In this document: positions 1 to 7,686 of the stretch, one piece after another
How the letters are laid out: every line of letters starts with the position of its first letter
Numbering within the stretch: the first letter of the stretch is position 1
Notes under the pieces: generated by a model
Seen by the model: only the letters and a program-made list of their open reading frames with translations
The model's database searches: none
What the model was told of the DNA's origin: nothing
Source of the DNA: Propionivibrio dicarboxylicus
GTDB lineage: Bacteria; Pseudomonadota; Gammaproteobacteria; Burkholderiales; Rhodocyclaceae
Reading direction: 5' to 3'
Length of the DNA: 64,000 bases
Assembly (NCBI RefSeq): GCF_900099695.1
Contig: NZ_FNCY01000023.1
Coordinates: forward strand, 1 to 64,000
Translations under genes and position numbers: made by a program

Positions 1-222
1 GGCAAGGGCGCGCTGAAGGCGCCGATGCCTGGCGTGATCCTGGAAGTGAATGTCAAGGCTGGCGACAAGGTAACGCGTGGTCAGCAAGTGGCGATTCTGG
101 ACGCGATGAAGATGCACAACGTGATTGGTGCGCCGCGTGACGGCGTTATCGGTGAAGTGTGCGTGGCGGCGGGACAAAGTGTCGGTCACGGCGACGTGAT
201 CGTCACCTTCAAGGAGGACTGA
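1..222 (+). CDS. Biotin carboxyl carrier subunit of Na+-translocating decarboxylase, 3' end (partial)
   Basis: This is the C-terminal 73 residues of a biotinyl-lipoyl carrier domain; the gene begins before the window and is open to base 1. The biotinylation motif AMKM is present, with the lysine at codon 37, flanked by the usual beta-strand glycines (PMPG at the start, GDVIVTF at the end). The carried biotin would shuttle CO2 from a carboxyltransferase subunit to the membrane beta subunit. The stop codon is one base before the ATG of the next gene, and the GGAGG inside its last codons is the ribosome site for that gene, so the two are translationally linked. It could be the gamma subunit of methylmalonyl-CoA decarboxylase (MmdC-like) or the end of an OadA-like alpha subunit; the start is not visible, so this cannot be decided. 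The family assignment is firm. Confidence 0.9.
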   Translation, partial: GKGALKAPMPGVILEVNVKAGDKVTRGQQVAILDAMKMHNVIGAPRDGVIGEVCVAAGQSVGHGDVIVTFKED

Positions 223-223
223 G

Positions 224-1351
224 ATGATCGATCAAGAAACGATCGGCCTGCTCATGAAAGGCGTCAATGGCGTCACATGGCAGTCGCTGGTCATGATCGG
301 CGTGTCGTTTGTCCTGTTCTATCTTGCGATCGTCAAGGACTACGAACCGCTGCTGCTGCTGCCGATTGGCGCGGGCTGTCTGCTCGCCAACCTGCCGCTG
401 TCGCCGTTGATTGCCGAAGACGGGATGCTGAAGATTCTGTACGAGATGGGCGTGGGCAACGAGATGTTCCCGCTGCTGGTCTTCATCGGGATCGGTGCGC
501 TGACCGACTTTGGACCGCTCCTGGAGAATCCGAAGTTCGTGCTGCTGGGTGCTGCGGGTCAGTTCGGGATCTTCCTGACGCTGATTCTGGCGCTGCTGCT
601 GGGCTTCACGCAGAAGGAAGCGGCCTCGATCGGTATCATTGGCGCGATTGACGGACCGACGTCGATCTACGTGTCGGGTATTCTTGCACCGCATATGCTT
701 GGGCCAATCACGGTGGCTGCTTACAGCTACATGTCGCTGGTACCGATCATCATGCCGCCGGTGATTTACGCGCTGACGACGAAGCATGAGCGTGCGATCC
801 GCATGCCGTATGCGTCGCGGAAGCTGAGCACGCGGACGCGGATCATGTTCCCGATCATCGTGACGGTGATGGTGGGTATTCTGGTTCCGTTTGCGACGCC
901 GCTGATCGGCATGCTGATGCTGGGCAACCTGATGAAGGAATCGGGTGCGGTGGAACGTCTGACGAAGGCCTCGTCGAATGAGATCGCGAACACGGTGACC
1001 TTGTTCCTGGGTCTGGCGGTTGGCGGCACGATGGTTGGCACGGACTTCCTGAAGTTCTCGACGCTGTTCATTCTGGGTCTGGGTCTTCTGGCGTTCGGTG
1101 TTGACTGTGCGGCCGGGGTGATCTTCGCGAAGATCCTGAACGTTCTGACGGGCGGCAAGGTGAACCCGATCATCGGCGCGGCGGGTATCAGCGCGTTCCC
1201 GATGGCGGCGCGGGTTTGCCAGCGCGTGGCGCAGGACGAGGACTTCGAGAACTTCCTGCTGATGCACGCGATGGGTGCGAACGCTGCGGGTCAGGTAGCC
1301 TCGGTGGTTGCCGGCGGTGTGGTGCTGGCGCTGATGGGTGCTGGCGGCTAA
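224..1351 (+). CDS. Na+-translocating decarboxylase beta subunit (MmdB/OadB family)
   Basis: The 375-residue polytopic membrane protein catalyses decarboxylation of carboxybiotin coupled to Na+ export. The family signature GAIDGPTSIYVS is at about residues 140-151, with the conserved membrane aspartate at D143; other family blocks are FIGIGALTDFGP (about 87-98) and a C-terminal stretch with ANAAGQVAS. Length is typical for the family. The ATG follows a strong GGAGG and sits one base after the upstream biotin carrier stop. The same protein family serves oxaloacetate, malonate, glutaconyl-CoA and methylmalonyl-CoA decarboxylases, and sequence alone does not fix the substrate. The neighbouring methylmalonyl-CoA mutase and MeaB genes, although on the opposite strand, favour methylmalonyl-CoA (MmdB). 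A strong terminator follows directly. Confidence 0.92.
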   Translation: MIDQETIGLLMKGVNGVTWQSLVMIGVSFVLFYLAIVKDYEPLLLLPIGAGCLLANLPLSPLIAEDGMLKILYEMGVGNEMFPLLVFIGIGALTDFGPLLENPKFVLLGAAGQFGIFLTLILALLLGFTQKEAASIGIIGAIDGPTSIYVSGILAPHMLGPITVAAYSYMSLVPIIMPPVIYALTTKHERAIRMPYASRKLSTRTRIMFPIIVTVMVGILVPFATPLIGMLMLGNLMKESGAVERLTKASSNEIANTVTLFLGLAVGGTMVGTDFLKFSTLFILGLGLLAFGVDCAAGVIFAKILNVLTGGKVNPIIGAAGISAFPMAARVCQRVAQDEDFENFLLMHAMGANAAGQVASVVAGGVVLALMGAGG

Positions 1352-1373
1352 GCCGTTCGACGCGTAGTCATGC

Positions 1374-1404
1374 AAAAAGCCCGCCTTCCGGCGGGCTTTT
1401 TTTT
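1374..1404 (+). terminator. Intrinsic terminator of the decarboxylase operon
   Basis: The hairpin AGCCCGCC-TTCC-GGCGGGCT is followed by a run of eight T on the plus strand, 22 bases after the decarboxylase beta-subunit stop. It is preceded by A's, so it may also stop reading from the other side. Confidence 0.9.
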
Positions 1405-1442
1405 ATGGGCGGCGAGGGCGGAGATTGCAGCGAAATGCGGGC

Positions 1443-1469
1443 AAAAAAACACCCGCCGGAGCGGGTGTT
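1443..1469 (-). terminator. Intrinsic terminator after meaB
   Basis: The hairpin AACACCCGC-CGGA-GCGGGTGTT is followed, on the minus strand, by seven T. It lies 30 bases past the meaB stop and ends the scpA-meaB transcript facing the decarboxylase operon. Confidence 0.85.
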
Positions 1470-1498
1470 CGATGTCGTGTTCAGCTGCGGTTTCGGGC

Positions 1499-2509
1499 TC
1501 AGCTTTCGTGCACAAAATCGAGCAGCATGTGGGCGGCGGCGCCGGGGGTCATCTCTCCGGCGGCGACTTTGCGCGAGACCTCGGGCAGTGCGGAGTGCAC
1601 CGAGGGGTTGTTGCGGAAGCGATAGTGCAGGCCCGACTCGATCATGCTCCACATCCAAGCCAGCGCCTGTTTCTTGCGCTTATCTTCGAACTCTCCGGAG
1701 GCCTTCATAGCCGTGCAGTAGTTCTGGATTTCCTTCCAGAAGTCGCCCATACCCTGTTTTTGCAACGCGCTGACGTTGATCACCGGCGGCCGCCAGTTGG
1801 GCGAGGTCGGACGCAGCATGTGCAGCGCCTGCTTCCATTGGGCGCGGGCGACGGCCGACATTTGCGGGTCGATGTCGCTCTTGTTGATGGCGACGAGGTC
1901 GGCGATTTCGACGATCCCCTTCTTGATTGCCTGCAGGTCATCGCCGGCGTTCGGCAATTGCACCAGGACGAACATATCGACCATGCCGGCCACCGTCGTT
2001 TCACTCTGGCCGACGCCGACCGTCTCGACGAGGATGACGTCGTAACCGGCGGCTTCGCAGGCCAGCATCGATTCGCGGGTCTTCTCGGCGACACCGCCGA
2101 GCGAGCCGGCCGAGGGGCTGGGACGGATGAAGGCTTCATGACGCATGCAAAGCTGTTCCATGCGCGTCTTGTCGCCGAGAATCGAGCCACCCGAAACCGA
2201 CGACGAGGGGTCGACGGCGAGGACGGCGAGCTTGTAACCCTGATCGATCAGCCAGACGCCCAGTGCTTCGATGAAGGTCGACTTGCCTGCACCGGGGACG
2301 CCAGAGATGCCGATGCGGATGGCCTTGCCGGAGTGCGGCAGGAGTCGTCCGAGAACCCGGTGGGCGCGGACCTGGTGGTCGTCGCGGGTGGATTCAATCA
2401 GCGTGATGGTCTTGGCGAGTGCGCGCCGCTGGCCGGCGAGGACGCCGTCGATCAGGTGTTGATCGTCTGCGGTGAGGGCATTGCTGGGCGGGGTGGTGGT
2501 CGCATCCAT
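1499..2509 (-). CDS. meaB: Methylmalonyl-CoA mutase-associated G3E GTPase MeaB
   Basis: MeaB is a GTPase chaperone that protects the B12-dependent methylmalonyl-CoA mutase and gates cofactor loading. The Walker A motif GVPGAGKST is at residues 70-78, followed by the VDPSSSVSGGSILGDKTRM block characteristic of the ArgK/MeaB family, the ETVGVGQSE switch region and the NKSD guanine-specificity motif. The chosen ATG gives 336 residues, the usual family length; the frame stays open 26 codons further upstream to a TTG, but that extension shows no family similarity and begins close to the terminator of the preceding gene. It lies directly downstream of the mutase in the same direction, the standard arrangement. 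Confidence 0.95.
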   Translation of the reverse strand: MDATTTPPSNALTADDQHLIDGVLAGQRRALAKTITLIESTRDDHQVRAHRVLGRLLPHSGKAIRIGISGVPGAGKSTFIEALGVWLIDQGYKLAVLAVDPSSSVSGGSILGDKTRMEQLCMRHEAFIRPSPSAGSLGGVAEKTRESMLACEAAGYDVILVETVGVGQSETTVAGMVDMFVLVQLPNAGDDLQAIKKGIVEIADLVAINKSDIDPQMSAVARAQWKQALHMLRPTSPNWRPPVINVSALQKQGMGDFWKEIQNYCTAMKASGEFEDKRKKQALAWMWSMIESGLHYRFRNNPSVHSALPEVSRKVAAGEMTPGAAAHMLLDFVHES

Positions 2510-2597
2510 GGGAAAGTGTCTTTGGCTTGTAGCTGAAATCGGGACTGTGTAGACAATGCGTGCGGGTGAGGTTCCCGCCAACTGCAATTTCGTCCGC

Positions 2598-2642
2598 TCA
2601 AAAAGCGAAAAGCCAAACCCCGGCGTCTGCCGGGGTTTGGCT
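2598..2642 (-). terminator. Intrinsic terminator between scpA and meaB
   Basis: A perfect 14-base stem, AGCCAAACCCCGGC with loop GTCT, is followed on the minus strand by TTTTCGCTTTTT. It lies between the mutase stop and the meaB start, so meaB either depends on partial read-through or has its own promoter. Confidence 0.85.
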
Positions 2643-2655
2643 GCTTACGACATGA

Positions 2656-4812
2656 TTAAGCCTTCTTGGCCTTGCGGATCTCTTCGAGCACCTTGCGGGC
2701 CGAATCCTCGATACGCGTGCCCGGGCCGAACACAGCCTTGGCACCACCGGCGAACAGGGCATCGTAGTCCTGAGCCGGGATAACACCACCGGCGAAGACG
2801 ACGATGTCGTTCGCGCCTTGAGCCTTGAGCGCTTCGACGAGTTGCGGAACCAGCGTCTTGTGACCGGCGGCCAGCGACGAGCAGCCAATGGCGTGCACGT
2901 CGTTTTCGATGGCCAGACGGGCGGCTTCTTCCGGCGTCTGGAACAGCGGGCCGACGTCGACGTCGAATCCGAGGTCAGCGTAAGCAGTCGCAACCACCTT
3001 GGCGCCGCGGTCGTGACCGTCCTGGCCGAGCTTGGCGATCATGATGCGCGGACGACGGCCTTCTTCGGCAGCGAACTTCTCGATGTCAGCCTTGATTGAA
3101 TCCCAGGTTTCGATACCTTCCACGACACCACCATAGACGCCAGAAATGGTTTGATTGTTGGCACGATGACGACCGAAGATTTTTTCCAGCGCATCGGACA
3201 CTTCACCGACCGTGGCACGCAGACGCATAGCCTTGATGGTCAGATCCAGCAGGTTGCCCTGGCCGGTCTTGGCGCATTCGGTCAGTGCATCGAGAGCGGC
3301 ATTGACGGCAGCCGTGTCGCGCGTGGCACGAATCTTCTTGAGACTGGCGACTTGCTCTTCACGGACGGCGTGGTTGTCGATGTCGAGAATTTCGATCGGA
3401 TCTTCCTTGGCCAGCTTGTACTTGTTGACGCCGACGATAACCTTCTTGCCGGAGTCGATCAGTGCTTGCGTCTCAGCGGCACAGGTTTCGATCTTCATCT
3501 TGGCCCAGCCCGATTCAACGGCCTTGACCATCCCACCCATGGCTTCCACTTCTTCGATGATCGCCCAGGCCTTGTCAGCCATGTCCTGGGTCAGTTTTTC
3601 CATCATGTAGGAACCGGCCCAGGGATCGACCACGTTACAGATCTTGGTTTCTTCCTGGATGATGATCTGCGTGTTACGAGCGATACGCGACGAGAACTGG
3701 GTCGGCAGCGCGATGGCTTCGTCGAGCGCGTTGGTGTGCAGCGACTGGGTTCCGCCGAAAACGGCGGCCATGGCTTCGATCGTCGTACGAATGACGTTGT
3801 TGTACGGATCCTGCTCGGTCAGCGACCAGCCCGAGGTCTGGCTGTGCGTACGCAGCATCATCGACTTCGGGCTCTTGGCGCCGAGCTTCGTCATGATGCG
3901 GTGCCACAGCATACGGGCGGCGCGCATCTTGGCGATTTCGAGGTAGAAGTTCATGCCGACGGCCCAGAAGAACGACAGGCGGCCTGCAAACACGTCAACG
4001 TCCATGCCCGAAGCGATACCGGTGCGCACATATTCGGCGCCGTCGGCCAGCGTGAAGGCCATTTCGATCGCCTGGTTGGCGCCGGCTTCCTGCATGTGGT
4101 AGCCGGAAATCGAAATCGAGTTGAACTTCGGCATGTTCTGGGCGGTGTACCCGAAGATGTCAGCGATGATTTTCATCGACGGCGTCGGCGGGTAGATGTA
4201 GGTATTGCGAACCATGAACTCCTTCAGAATGTCGTTCTGAATGGTTCCGGTCAGTTGCTCTTGCGAAACGCCTTGTTCTTCGGCGGCGACGACGTAGCCA
4301 GCCAGCACCGGCAGCACGGCACCGTTCATGGTCATCGAGACGGAGACTTTGTCGAGCGGGATGCCGTCGAACAGAACCTTCATGTCTTCGACCGAGTCGA
4401 TCGCCACGCCGGCCTTGCCGACGTCGCCGACGACGCGAGGATTATCCGAGTCATAACCGCGGTGCGTGGCCAGGTCGAACGCGACCGAGACGCCTTGGCC
4501 GCCGGCGGCCAGCGCCTTGCGGTAGAACGCGTTGGATTCCGTGGCGGTCGAGAAACCGGCGTACTGACGGATCGTCCACGGGCGTGCAGCGTACATCGTC
4601 GCTTGCGGGCCGCGGGTGTAGGGGGCGAAACCAGGCAGCGTGTCGGTGCAGGGCAGGTCGGCAATGTCAGCCTTGGTGTACAGCGGCTTGACGGTGATCC
4701 CTTCGGAGGTGATCCAGTTCAGCTTCTCAATATCGCCACCCGGCGCAGACTTGCTGGCAGCCTTTTTCCAAGCGTCCAGATTGGACGAATCGGAGAATTT
4801 TTCGTTCGACAT
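2656..4812 (-). CDS. scpA: Methylmalonyl-CoA mutase, adenosylcobalamin-dependent
   Basis: The enzyme interconverts succinyl-CoA and methylmalonyl-CoA by a radical mechanism. The 718-residue chain has the N-terminal TIM-barrel catalytic domain (including [19 protein letters not shown] at about 325-345) and a C-terminal cobalamin-binding domain with the DGHDRG motif (DxHxxG, whose histidine ligates cobalt) near residue 600. It is the single-chain, homodimeric type, like E. coli ScpA (Sbm), not the MutA/MutB pair. The start MSNEKF follows a GAAAGG ribosome site. With the Na+-pumping decarboxylase next door it would form the succinate-to-propionate branch; it could equally run in the propionate-assimilating direction. 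meaB follows in the same direction. Confidence 0.97.
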   Translation of the reverse strand: MSNEKFSDSSNLDAWKKAASKSAPGGDIEKLNWITSEGITVKPLYTKADIADLPCTDTLPGFAPYTRGPQATMYAARPWTIRQYAGFSTATESNAFYRKALAAGGQGVSVAFDLATHRGYDSDNPRVVGDVGKAGVAIDSVEDMKVLFDGIPLDKVSVSMTMNGAVLPVLAGYVVAAEEQGVSQEQLTGTIQNDILKEFMVRNTYIYPPTPSMKIIADIFGYTAQNMPKFNSISISGYHMQEAGANQAIEMAFTLADGAEYVRTGIASGMDVDVFAGRLSFFWAVGMNFYLEIAKMRAARMLWHRIMTKLGAKSPKSMMLRTHSQTSGWSLTEQDPYNNVIRTTIEAMAAVFGGTQSLHTNALDEAIALPTQFSSRIARNTQIIIQEETKICNVVDPWAGSYMMEKLTQDMADKAWAIIEEVEAMGGMVKAVESGWAKMKIETCAAETQALIDSGKKVIVGVNKYKLAKEDPIEILDIDNHAVREEQVASLKKIRATRDTAAVNAALDALTECAKTGQGNLLDLTIKAMRLRATVGEVSDALEKIFGRHRANNQTISGVYGGVVEGIETWDSIKADIEKFAAEEGRRPRIMIAKLGQDGHDRGAKVVATAYADLGFDVDVGPLFQTPEEAARLAIENDVHAIGCSSLAAGHKTLVPQLVEALKAQGANDIVVFAGGVIPAQDYDALFAGGAKAVFGPGTRIEDSARKVLEEIRKAKKA

Positions 4813-4926
4813 GACTTTACCTTTCAGGAAGTAAAAACCGGGGCGTCATACGGCCTTCTGCACGTTTTTCCGGCGCGGACCTCTCGTCCGGGCCGTCATG
4901 CGGCTGTAATCTGCCATGAGCCATAA

Positions 4927-4955
4927 ATCGTACTTTAACGACACCCCCCTCACAA
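4927..4955 (-). promoter_or_regulatory. Candidate sigma-70 promoter of scpA
   Basis: On the minus strand TTGTGA and TACGAT (4 of 6 matches each) are separated by exactly 17 bases and lie about 115 bases upstream of the scpA start. This is prediction from sequence only. Confidence 0.4.
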
Positions 4956-4972
4956 GGCGAAGGCAGTCGAAA

Positions 4973-4986
4973 TGTGGAAATCCACA
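4973..4986. promoter_or_regulatory. Inverted repeat upstream of the scpA promoter
   Basis: A perfect dyad, TGTGGA-AA-TCCACA, sits about 18 bases upstream of the candidate -35 box of scpA, a position suited to an activator. No known regulator box was recognised in it. Confidence 0.4.
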
Positions 4987-5058
4987 AACGAAATAGGGCG
5001 ATAGGGCACGGCTGCAGGCTATGCCGCAGCACTATTTCCGGGTTTTTCGCCGGCGTTT

Positions 5059-5937
5059 CTAGAGGGCGATGTAAAGCGCCAGGGGAACGAAGATGAGCGA
5101 GGCGATGTTGCCGACGACGACGATCGCGGAAACCAGTCCGGGATCCTGGCCGTAGCGCTCGGCGAAGATGTAGTTCATGACTGCCGGCGGCAGCGCCGCG
5201 TACAGGATCAGCAAACCCTGCATCGGCGGCGTCAATGGCAGGATTTTGGTCAGCGGCCAGGCGATCACCAGGCTGGAGATCGGGCAGAGGAAGGCGCCGA
5301 CGAGGCCGATGCTCCAGTTGCCGACCCGGAAGGTCGAGAAGCCGACGCCGAGCGCGAAGAGACCGAGCGGGATGGCGGCGTCGCCGATCATGCGCAGGCT
5401 GCTGGCCAGCCAGTCAGGCAGGGCGAGGCCGGCCAGGCTCATCAGGACACCCAGGATCATCGCCCAGAGCATTGGGCTCTTGAGTGTGCCGCGGATGTCG
5501 ATGCCGGGTGAGCAGATGCGGATGCCCAGGGTGAAGTGGATCAGGCTGAAGATCATGAAGATCGATACGGCGGCCGGCAACAGGTCGGCGCCAAAGGCGA
5601 ACAGCGTCAGCGGCAGCCCCATGTTGGCGACGTTGGAGAAGACCATCGCCGGGACGAAGGCCGGCACGCTGTACTTGAGCAGGCGGGCGACGCCCCAGGC
5701 GATCAGGCCCGATCCGAAGAGCATGATGATCGAACCGAGCAGCAGCGGCAGGTATTCGACGATGTGGAAGTCCTTGGCCGCCATCGCCGAGAAGATCAGC
5801 GCGGGAAAGAGCACGTCGACCGACAGGCGATTGACCCAGCGCATGTCCGGCTTGGCGATGCGCCCGTAACCGAAACCGATGGCGGAAACGACGAGTACCG
5901 GCGTAATGATGCCGATGATGCGAATGAAAAGATCCAT
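5059..5937 (-). CDS. AEC-family permease (auxin efflux carrier / malonate carrier type)
   Basis: The 292-residue integral membrane protein has about ten hydrophobic segments across its whole length and little else. The N-terminal IIGIITPVLVVSAIGFGYGR, the mid-protein FSNVANMGLPL motif (asparagine-glycine-leucine-proline, typical of the AEC fold) and the C-terminal AALPPAVMNYIFAERYGQD are characteristic of this family, which includes the malonate carrier MdcF. The substrate cannot be read from the sequence; export or uptake of a small carboxylate would suit its position beside methylmalonyl-CoA metabolism, but it is separated from scpA by 246 bases and is probably transcribed separately. The start gives the expected N-terminal helix. 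Confidence 0.85.
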   Translation of the reverse strand: MDLFIRIIGIITPVLVVSAIGFGYGRIAKPDMRWVNRLSVDVLFPALIFSAMAAKDFHIVEYLPLLLGSIIMLFGSGLIAWGVARLLKYSVPAFVPAMVFSNVANMGLPLTLFAFGADLLPAAVSIFMIFSLIHFTLGIRICSPGIDIRGTLKSPMLWAMILGVLMSLAGLALPDWLASSLRMIGDAAIPLGLFALGVGFSTFRVGNWSIGLVGAFLCPISSLVIAWPLTKILPLTPPMQGLLILYAALPPAVMNYIFAERYGQDPGLVSAIVVVGNIASLIFVPLALYIAL

Positions 5938-6003
5938 GTCGGGGGAAACGGAGGCCTGCGATTTGTCTTGTATAGCAGTGTAACCCGAGAATCGGACGCT
6001 GCG

Positions 6004-7224
6004 TTATTTTGCCGCGGCGATCGGCGCTACGACCGGTGCTTCGCGGATCGGCAGATTCACCAGTGCAGCCAGGCCGGCGAGCGTGATGTCGGCATACCAC
6101 ATCCAGCTGTAATCGCCGAAACGGGTGATCGAGATGCCGCCGAGCCAGGCGCCGAGGAAACCGCCGATCTGGTGCGAGAGCAGCGTCATCCCGAACAGCG
6201 TGCCGAGGTAGCGGATGCCGAACAACTTACCGACGATGGCGGCGGTCGGTGGGACCGTGGCCAGCCAGGTGAAGCCGAGGCCGGCCGCGAACAGGTAGAA
6301 AGTCAGGTCGGTACGTGGCGACACGAGGTAGAGCGCGATCAGCACGGCGCGCGAGCCGTACATCCAGAACAGCACGTACTTGCTGCGATAGCGGGCGACG
6401 CAGGCGCCGGCGACGAGGCTGCCGAGGATGTTGGCGGCGCCGATGATGGCCAGCGACCAACTGGCGACCGAGGCCGGCAGTCCGCATAGGTTGACTTCAC
6501 CGGGCAGGTGAGTGACGAGGAAAGCGATGTGGAAGCCGCAGGTGAAGAAACCGGCGTGTAGCAGCAGATAGCTGCGGTCGCGGAAGGCGTCCTTCAGACT
6601 TTGCCAGAGCCCGGCGCCTTGGGCGGCGTGGCCATGATGATCGGGGCCGTGCGGTTCGGCAACTACGCGCACGAGCGGCAGGGCGGCGAGGGTGACGGCA
6701 GCGAGCGCCCACATTGCGCCCATCCAGCCCAGCACCTGGATCAGCTTTTGCAGGATCGGCGCGAAGATGAACTGGCCGAAGGAACCGCCGGCGTTGATGA
6801 TCCCGGAGGCGGCACCCCGCGTCTGCGGCGGCAGGCGGTTGCTGACCGCGCCGATCAGTACCGAGAAACTGCCGGCGCCCGAGCCCATCGCCGAGAGCAG
6901 TCCGAGCGAGAGGATCAAGCCCGAAGTGCTGTCCATCCACGGCGTGACGGCGCTGCCAATGGCCAGTGTGACGAGGCCGCAGGCGAGGACCTTGGCCGGG
7001 CCGTACCGGTCGGCGAAGGCGCCGGCGATCGGCTGGATCAGCCCCCAGGTGAACTGGCCGACGGCCATTGCCAGACTGATCGCGGCAATGCCGAGGCCGG
7101 TGCTGTCGTTGAGCGGCGCCAGGAACAGGCCGAGCGATTGTCGCGCGCCCATCGTCACCATGAGGATGCCGGCGGCGGCAAGGGTGACGATCCAAAGGGC
7201 GGGCGTATTGAGCGATTTGAACAT
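6004..7224 (-). CDS. Major facilitator superfamily transporter, monocarboxylate-porter-like
   Basis: The 406-residue protein has twelve predicted hydrophobic segments and a central hydrophilic loop containing the histidine-rich stretch HGPDHHGH at about residue 195. The loop after helix 2 carries AFADRYGPAKV, the MFS motif A (GxxxDRxG-type). The overall pattern (ARQSLGLFLAPL near the N terminus, IINAGGSFGQFIFAP in helix 5) resembles the MCT/oxalate-formate branch of the MFS. The substrate is unknown. It lies between the AEC carrier and the hslR end of the efflux operon, in the same direction as both but 59 bases or more from each, so it may be a single-gene unit. Confidence 0.85.
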   Translation of the reverse strand: MFKSLNTPALWIVTLAAAGILMVTMGARQSLGLFLAPLNDSTGLGIAAISLAMAVGQFTWGLIQPIAGAFADRYGPAKVLACGLVTLAIGSAVTPWMDSTSGLILSLGLLSAMGSGAGSFSVLIGAVSNRLPPQTRGAASGIINAGGSFGQFIFAPILQKLIQVLGWMGAMWALAAVTLAALPLVRVVAEPHGPDHHGHAAQGAGLWQSLKDAFRDRSYLLLHAGFFTCGFHIAFLVTHLPGEVNLCGLPASVASWSLAIIGAANILGSLVAGACVARYRSKYVLFWMYGSRAVLIALYLVSPRTDLTFYLFAAGLGFTWLATVPPTAAIVGKLFGIRYLGTLFGMTLLSHQIGGFLGAWLGGISITRFGDYSWMWYADITLAGLAALVNLPIREAPVVAPIAAAK

Positions 7225-7283
7225 GGATGGACGAGGTCGGCAGGAGGGGGTTCGAACGCGCCGGAATGGCGGAGTTCAATGCT

Positions 7284-7682
7284 TCAGGTGTTGTCGGTGA
7301 AACGGTGGATTTGGCGGCGATCACGCTTGGTCGGGCGCTCGCCGCGGTCGCTACCGGGCGCCGGAGCGAGTCGCCGCGCTTCCTGCTCGGTCGCCCGCCG
7401 TTGCACGCTTTGCTCGGTTTCCCGGTAAAGCTGCTGGGCCGCGCTGGCCGGGCCGCGCGTGGCGGCGATGGCGCAGACGACGACGGTCCAGCGCTGGTAG
7501 CCGATGCTGAGATCGACGGTGTCGCCGGGGCGCACTTCACGCGCCGGTTTGACTGCCGCGCCGTTGAGCCGGACATGGCCGGCATCGATGGCGGCAGTGG
7601 CCAGCGAGCGCGTCTTGAAAAAACGCGCGGTCCACAGCCACTTATCGATCCGCAGACTTGCCGACGTGGATTCTGAACTCAA
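7284..7682 (-). CDS. hslR: S4-domain ribosome-associated heat-shock protein Hsp15
   Basis: Hsp15 binds free 50S subunits that carry a nascent chain and helps recycle them. The 132-residue protein has an N-terminal S4 RNA-binding domain: RIDKWLWTARFFKTRSLA, then GHVRLNGAAVKPAREVRPGDTV, the standard alpha-L pattern. The C-terminal tail is basic and rich in arginine. The start is a TTG four bases after the efflux-pump stop, preceded at good spacing by AAGGA that overlaps the end of the pump gene; no ATG lies upstream in frame. It is the last gene of the lptM-lysA-MFP-RND-hslR series. Confidence 0.9.
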   Translation of the reverse strand: MSSESTSASLRIDKWLWTARFFKTRSLATAAIDAGHVRLNGAAVKPAREVRPGDTVDLSIGYQRWTVVVCAIAATRGPASAAQQLYRETEQSVQRRATEQEARRLAPAPGSDRGERPTKRDRRQIHRFTDNT

Positions 7683-7686
7683 TCGT

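Noticed and set aside
209-1375. 388-codon minus-strand frame opposite the decarboxylase beta subunit
   Set aside because: Composition is dominated by R, H, Q and D; it is the shadow of a membrane-protein gene and covers its terminator.
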